Source: Nonomuraea soli
GTDB taxonomy: Bacteria; Actinomycetota; Actinomycetes; Streptosporangiales; Streptosporangiaceae
Direction of reading: 5' to 3'
Assembly (NCBI RefSeq): GCF_013761175.1
Contig: NZ_JACDUR010000003.1
Span: 124,001 to 188,000, forward strand
DNA: 64,000 nt
The translations under genes were made by a program, and so were the position numbers. How positions within the stretch are numbered: position 1 is the stretch's first letter; the number at the start of each line of letters is the position of its first letter. Of the stretch, positions 60,358-64,000 are shown one piece after another. The notes below the pieces were generated by a model, which worked only from the letters and a program-made list of their open reading frames with translations, was not told the origin of the DNA and did no database searches.

Positions 60358-63300
60358 ATGAGCGATCTTGCGCCCGGTCTCTACGAGCAACTCGTCACCG
60401 AGGGCCTGGCCCGCAAGCTCCGCGACCACCGCGGCGCAGCCCTGCGGCGCCCGCTCGACCAGGTCGAGGCCGCCGATGTCCTGACCGCCCACCTGGCCGC
60501 GCTCACCCGCCGGGCGCTGCGCTCGTTCAAGGGCACCGACGCCGAACGCCTGGCGCGGCAGATCGAGCTCGCCAACCGCCTGGCCGCGCTCCTCGGCGAC
60601 GCGGAGCACGACGATCTCGTGTCGAGCACCCGCGAGCTGCTACTGGCTGTCACGCGCGATCACGCCCTCACCGGCGAGCCGATCTTCCCTCCCCGACCCG
60701 AGACGCCCCTGGCCGCCAGCGCCTTGCTGGTCAATGGCCACGGTCAGCCGAGCGTCGGCCACGAGCTGAAGCGCGAGCTGGCCTCCGCCGACCGGGTCGA
60801 CCTGCTGTGCGCCTTCGTGCGCTGGTACGGCGTGCGGATCGTCGACGAGGCGCTGGCCGAGTTCGTACGGCGGGGCGGCAGGCTCCGGGTGATCACCACC
60901 ACCTACCGGGGTGCGACAGAACGCCGCGCCCTGGACCGGCTGCGGGAGCTCGGCGCCGACATCAAGATCTCCTATGAGACGAAGACGACCCGGCTGCACG
61001 CCAAGGCGTGGCTGTTCCGCCGCAACACCGGGTTCTCCACCGCGTACGTCGGCTCCTCCAACCTGTCCAAGTCCGCCCTGATCGACGGGCTGGAGTGGAA
61101 CGTCCGCATGTCGGCGGTCGAGCAGCCGCACCTGCTCGACACCTTCGCCGCGACCTTCGAGGAGTACTGGGGCGACCCAGCTTTCGAAGACTACGATCCC
61201 GCCACCGACCGCGACCGGCTGGACGAGGCGCTCGCGCTCGAGAACTCAGGACGCGACGAGCGGCTTCCGCTGACGATCACGTCACTCGACGTGCGCCCCT
61301 ACGGGTACCAGAGCGAGGTTCTCGCGGAGCTGGCGGCCGAACGCCAGATCCACGGCCGCCACCGCAATCTGGTGGTGATGGCCACCGGCACCGGGAAGAC
61401 CGTCGTGTCGGCGCTCGACTATCGCGCGCTGCGTGAAGCGGGCGAGGTCGATTCGCTGCTGTTCGTCGCGCATCGGGAGGAGATCCTCGTCCAGAGCCAG
61501 GGCACCTTCCGCCAGGTGCTGCGCGACGGCTCCTTCGGCGAGCTCTACGTGGGCGGCAGGCGTCCGGAGCGGTGGCGGCACGTGTTCGCCTCCGTGCAGT
61601 CGCTCCACCGCCTCGATCTCGACCTGGTCGACCCTGCCGCCTTCGACATGGTGATCGTGGACGAGTTCCACCACGCCGAGGCGTCGACGTACACGCGCCT
61701 GCTCCGCCACCTCCGCCCGCGTATTCTCCTCGGCCTGACCGCCACCCCGGAACGCACCGACGGCCAGGACATCAAACACTGGTTCGGCGGGCGCATCGCC
61801 GTCGAGCTGCGTCTGTGGGAGGCCATCGAACGACAGTTGCTGGCGCCGTTCCAGTACTTCGGCGTGCACGACGGCGTCGACCTGTCAGCGGTGCCGTGGA
61901 AGCGCGGTCAGGGCTACGACCTGGCGCAGCTCAGCAACGTTTTCACGGGCAACGACGCCCGGGTCCGCCTCGTCCTCGAAACGCTCAGAAGAAAGGTCGG
62001 CGACGTCGGAAGCATGCGCGCCCTGGGCTTCTGCGTCAGCATCGACCACGCCGAATACATGGCCCGGCGTTTCAACGAGGCGGGCATCCCCGCCGTGGCG
62101 ATCACCTCGCGCAACGGCGACCGCGTCGCCGGACTCCAGCAGCTCACGTCCCGGGAGGTCAACATCGTCTTCACGGTCGACCTGTTCAACGAGGGTGTCG
62201 ACATCCCCGGCATCGACACGGTGTTGTTCCTGCGCCCTACCGACAGTGCGACCGTCTTCCTCCAGCAACTCGGCCGGGGCCTGCGACTCGACAACGGCAA
62301 GGCGTGCCTGACCGTGCTCGACTTCATCGGCAACCAGCATCGCCGGTTCCGCTTCGACCGCCGCTACCGCGCCCTCACCGGCGCCAGCCGTACCGGAGTC
62401 GCCAGAGAGGTCGGCAACGGCTTCCCCACCCTGCCGCCGGGCTGCCACATCGACCTGGAGCGCGAGGTCTCACGGCTGGTGCTGGCCAACATCCGCCAGT
62501 CGCTCAGCCTCCGATGGCCGGACCTGACGGCCGAACTCACCTCCCTGCCCGAGCAGACCACCCTGGCCGGCTTCCTCGAAGAGACGGGGCTCGACCTGGA
62601 GGACCTCTACCGGCGTCGCCCAGGCTGGGCGGCGCTGCGTCGTACGGCAGGCAGAGGCACCGCGGCCGGGCCCCACGACGAGAAGATCGGCAAGGCGCTC
62701 GGCCGCATGCTCCACATCGACGACCCCGACAGGCTGGCCACGCTGCGCCACCTCAGCGGCGGTCCGTCCACGCGCGGCCGGCGACTGCTCGCGATGCTTG
62801 ACGCGGCGCTCTGGGGTGGAGTCCAGTCCGCCTCCACCGCCGAGGCGCGCCTGGCCGAACTGCTGGCGCACACGGACCGCGTGAGCGAGATGACCGAGCT
62901 GGCCGACCTGCTCGGCGAACGCCGCCACCGCGTCACCCATCCCCTGCCGGGCGACATCCCGCTGCACGTCCACGCCACCTACAGCAAGAACGAAGCCCTG
63001 GCCGCCTTCGGCGTCGACAAGCCCGCCCACATGCGGGAGGGCGTCAAATACGTCGCCGAGGCCCGGGCCGACCTGTTCTTCGTCACGATCGACAAGTCGG
63101 AGAACCTCTACTCGCCCACCACGATGTACCACGACCGCGCCATCACCCCCACGCGCTTCCAGTGGGAGTCGCAGTCCACGCTGAGCCGGAGCAACCCCAC
63201 CGCCCGGCGCTACATGTCGGGCGAGTCCACGGTCCACCTGTTCATCAGGGAGAACAAGCGAGACGACGGCCTCGGCGCGCCGCCGTACCTGTACGCGGGT

Positions 63301-63411
63301 CCGATGACCTTCATGGACTGCGACGGCGACCGGCCCGTGCGCTTCCAATGGAGACTGGAGCACCCGCTGCCGCTCGACGTCTTCCACTTCGCCAAGGTCA
63401 CCGCCGGCTGA
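60358..63411 (+). CDS. PLD-nuclease/SF2-helicase/DUF3427 protein, probable defence gene
   Basis: A 1,017-residue protein with three parts. Residues about 130-290 form a phospholipase-D-like domain with HAKAWLFRR (HxK) and GSSNLSKSAL. Residues about 320-690 form an SF2 helicase with Walker A MATGTGKTVVSAL near 341, DEFHHAEA as motif II near 437, TATPERTDG as motif III and QQLGRGLR as motif VI. The C-terminal 300 residues are DUF3427. Such fusions act on nucleic acid and often occur in defence neighbourhoods; single-gene antiphage action is plausible but unshown here. ATG 60358 is the chosen start; GTG 60349 is possible. A decayed DUF262 gene follows directly. Confidence 0.92.
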   Translation: MSDLAPGLYEQLVTEGLARKLRDHRGAALRRPLDQVEAADVLTAHLAALTRRALRSFKGTDAERLARQIELANRLAALLGDAEHDDLVSSTRELLLAVTRDHALTGEPIFPPRPETPLAASALLVNGHGQPSVGHELKRELASADRVDLLCAFVRWYGVRIVDEALAEFVRRGGRLRVITTTYRGATERRALDRLRELGADIKISYETKTTRLHAKAWLFRRNTGFSTAYVGSSNLSKSALIDGLEWNVRMSAVEQPHLLDTFAATFEEYWGDPAFEDYDPATDRDRLDEALALENSGRDERLPLTITSLDVRPYGYQSEVLAELAAERQIHGRHRNLVVMATGTGKTVVSALDYRALREAGEVDSLLFVAHREEILVQSQGTFRQVLRDGSFGELYVGGRRPERWRHVFASVQSLHRLDLDLVDPAAFDMVIVDEFHHAEASTYTRLLRHLRPRILLGLTATPERTDGQDIKHWFGGRIAVELRLWEAIERQLLAPFQYFGVHDGVDLSAVPWKRGQGYDLAQLSNVFTGNDARVRLVLETLRRKVGDVGSMRALGFCVSIDHAEYMARRFNEAGIPAVAITSRNGDRVAGLQQLTSREVNIVFTVDLFNEGVDIPGIDTVLFLRPTDSATVFLQQLGRGLRLDNGKACLTVLDFIGNQHRRFRFDRRYRALTGASRTGVAREVGNGFPTLPPGCHIDLEREVSRLVLANIRQSLSLRWPDLTAELTSLPEQTTLAGFLEETGLDLEDLYRRRPGWAALRRTAGRGTAAGPHDEKIGKALGRMLHIDDPDRLATLRHLSGGPSTRGRRLLAMLDAALWGGVQSASTAEARLAELLAHTDRVSEMTELADLLGERRHRVTHPLPGDIPLHVHATYSKNEALAAFGVDKPAHMREGVKYVAEARADLFFVTIDKSENLYSPTTMYHDRAITPTRFQWESQSTLSRSNPTARRYMSGESTVHLFIRENKRDDGLGAPPYLYAGPMTFMDCDGDRPVRFQWRLEHPLPLDVFHFAKVTAG

Positions 63412-63418
63412 ACTTCCG

Positions 63419-64000
63419 CGATCGAGGAGACGGGCTGGCATGAAGGCGAAAAGCTGGGCCAGCTCTGGAGCGACATCACGATCCAGGTCGACATGGTCGC
63501 CCAGGGCAGGGAGTACGCCCCCAGCTGGCTCCCAGCCGTTCGCAGTGGATCGTGGTCGACGGCCGACAGCGGCTAACCACTCTCATGCTCGCCCTGTGCG
63601 CGCTCAGGGATCTCGCCCGGGTGGAGTCGGTGCTGCTCGACCGGCTCAACCTGGTCCAGATCACCGTCGAGAAGGACGACAACGCCTTCCGCACCTTCGA
63701 GTCGATCAACAACACCGGTATGCGGCTCAGCCTGGTCGACCTGATGCGCAACTACGTCTTCATGTGCCGCCCTCGCGCGGCCAGCGGGTCTACGACGAGC
63801 ACTGGATGCCGATGCAGCGGCTGCTCGACGCCAAGGCCATAGAGCAGCTCATGTACCTCATCCTGGCGCTCCAGGAGGGTGAGGGAGCTCAGGACAACGC
63901 CATCTACACAGGGCACCAGCAGCTCCTGACCGGCCTGGCCGACGACGAAGGCCAGGTGGAGGGCTATGTCAGGAATCTCCATCGGCGCGCACAACACCTC
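63419..64000 (+). pseudogene. DUF262 (GmrS-like) gene remnant, frameshifted, runs off the window
   Basis: Three reading frames in succession give pieces of one DUF262 protein. Frame 1 from about 63419 reads HEGEKLGQLWSDITIQVDMV. Frame 2 from about 63540 reads QWIVVDGRQRLTTLMLALCALRDL and then DNAFRTFESINNTGMRLSLVDLMRNYVF. Frame 3 from about 63765 reads RVYDEHWMPMQRLL and continues to the edge. DGRQRLTT is the DGQQR catalytic motif of the family. The N-terminus and the stretch between the QRLTT and TFESIN parts are missing. DUF262 proteins are the nuclease/NTPase part of GmrSD-type restriction. The gene is broken by at least two shifts and internal deletion. Confidence 0.82.

Overview
The window comes from the chromosome of a high-GC, filamentous-type actinomycete, most likely a member of the Streptosporangiales such as a Nonomuraea-like organism. 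The evidence is the very GC-rich third codon positions, frequent GTG and TTG starts, WhiB and BldG regulators, and a gene order I recognise from two reference genomes. From memory, that order follows Mycobacterium tuberculosis about Rv3649 to Rv3683 and Streptomyces coelicolor about SCO3549 to SCO3580. The assignment is inferred from gene content, not from a database search.

Region 1 (1-13,050) is the helicase/secretion neighbourhood. It holds a partial BldG-type anti-anti-sigma factor, a DECH-box helicase, a membrane-anchored Ig/FN3 surface protein and a Tad-type pilus locus. The Tad locus is split: the pilin-like genes (TadE-like, TadE, DUF4244) lie at 6,196-7,424 and the machinery (TadC, TadB, TadA, CpaE) lies at 9,102-12,983. 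Between them sits a self-contained TetR/VOC pair that shares two perfect operator palindromes. A similar 28-nt sequence lies upstream of both Tad halves. A 6C small RNA follows the CpaE gene (13,214-13,296, minus strand).

Region 2 (13,771-29,976) is core housekeeping: a Fic-like protein, acetyl-CoA synthetase, NhaA, a holin-like membrane protein, an epoxide-hydrolase-like enzyme, a DUF309 protein, MarP protease, a WS/DGAT-like acyltransferase, a PIG-L deacetylase, CoA pyrophosphatase, endonuclease III, a large LuxR-type ATPase regulator, Crp, an MBL hydrolase and a second NUDIX protein.

Region 3 (30,484-51,213) is an accessory island inserted between the MBL/NUDIX pair and the RidA gene. It begins with secreted proteins: a small exported protein, NlpC/P60, a GEVED protein, a GH16 lipoprotein and two exported unknowns. 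It continues with a tightly overlapped exopolysaccharide operon (sugar-1-P transferase, polymerase/ligase, flippase, NodB deacetylase, two GT4 enzymes, Wzz-like protein, GNAT). It ends with a divergent secreted GH26-like hydrolase and an ATP-grasp/flavoprotein pair. Together these suggest Wzx/Wzy-style assembly, export and trimming of a decorated surface polysaccharide. The AT-richer intergenic regions fit acquisition or plasticity.

Region 4 (51,518-59,180) returns to the core order: RidA, DUF4177, two ArsA-like ATPases, WblA/WhiB4, PBP (PonA2-like), YqeY, a metallophosphoesterase and tRNA-Pro(CGG). Region 5 (59,294-64,000) lies downstream of the tRNA. It holds a HAD hydrolase, a DUF5713 protein, a large PLD-helicase-DUF3427 protein that looks like a defence protein, and a decayed DUF262 gene running off the window.
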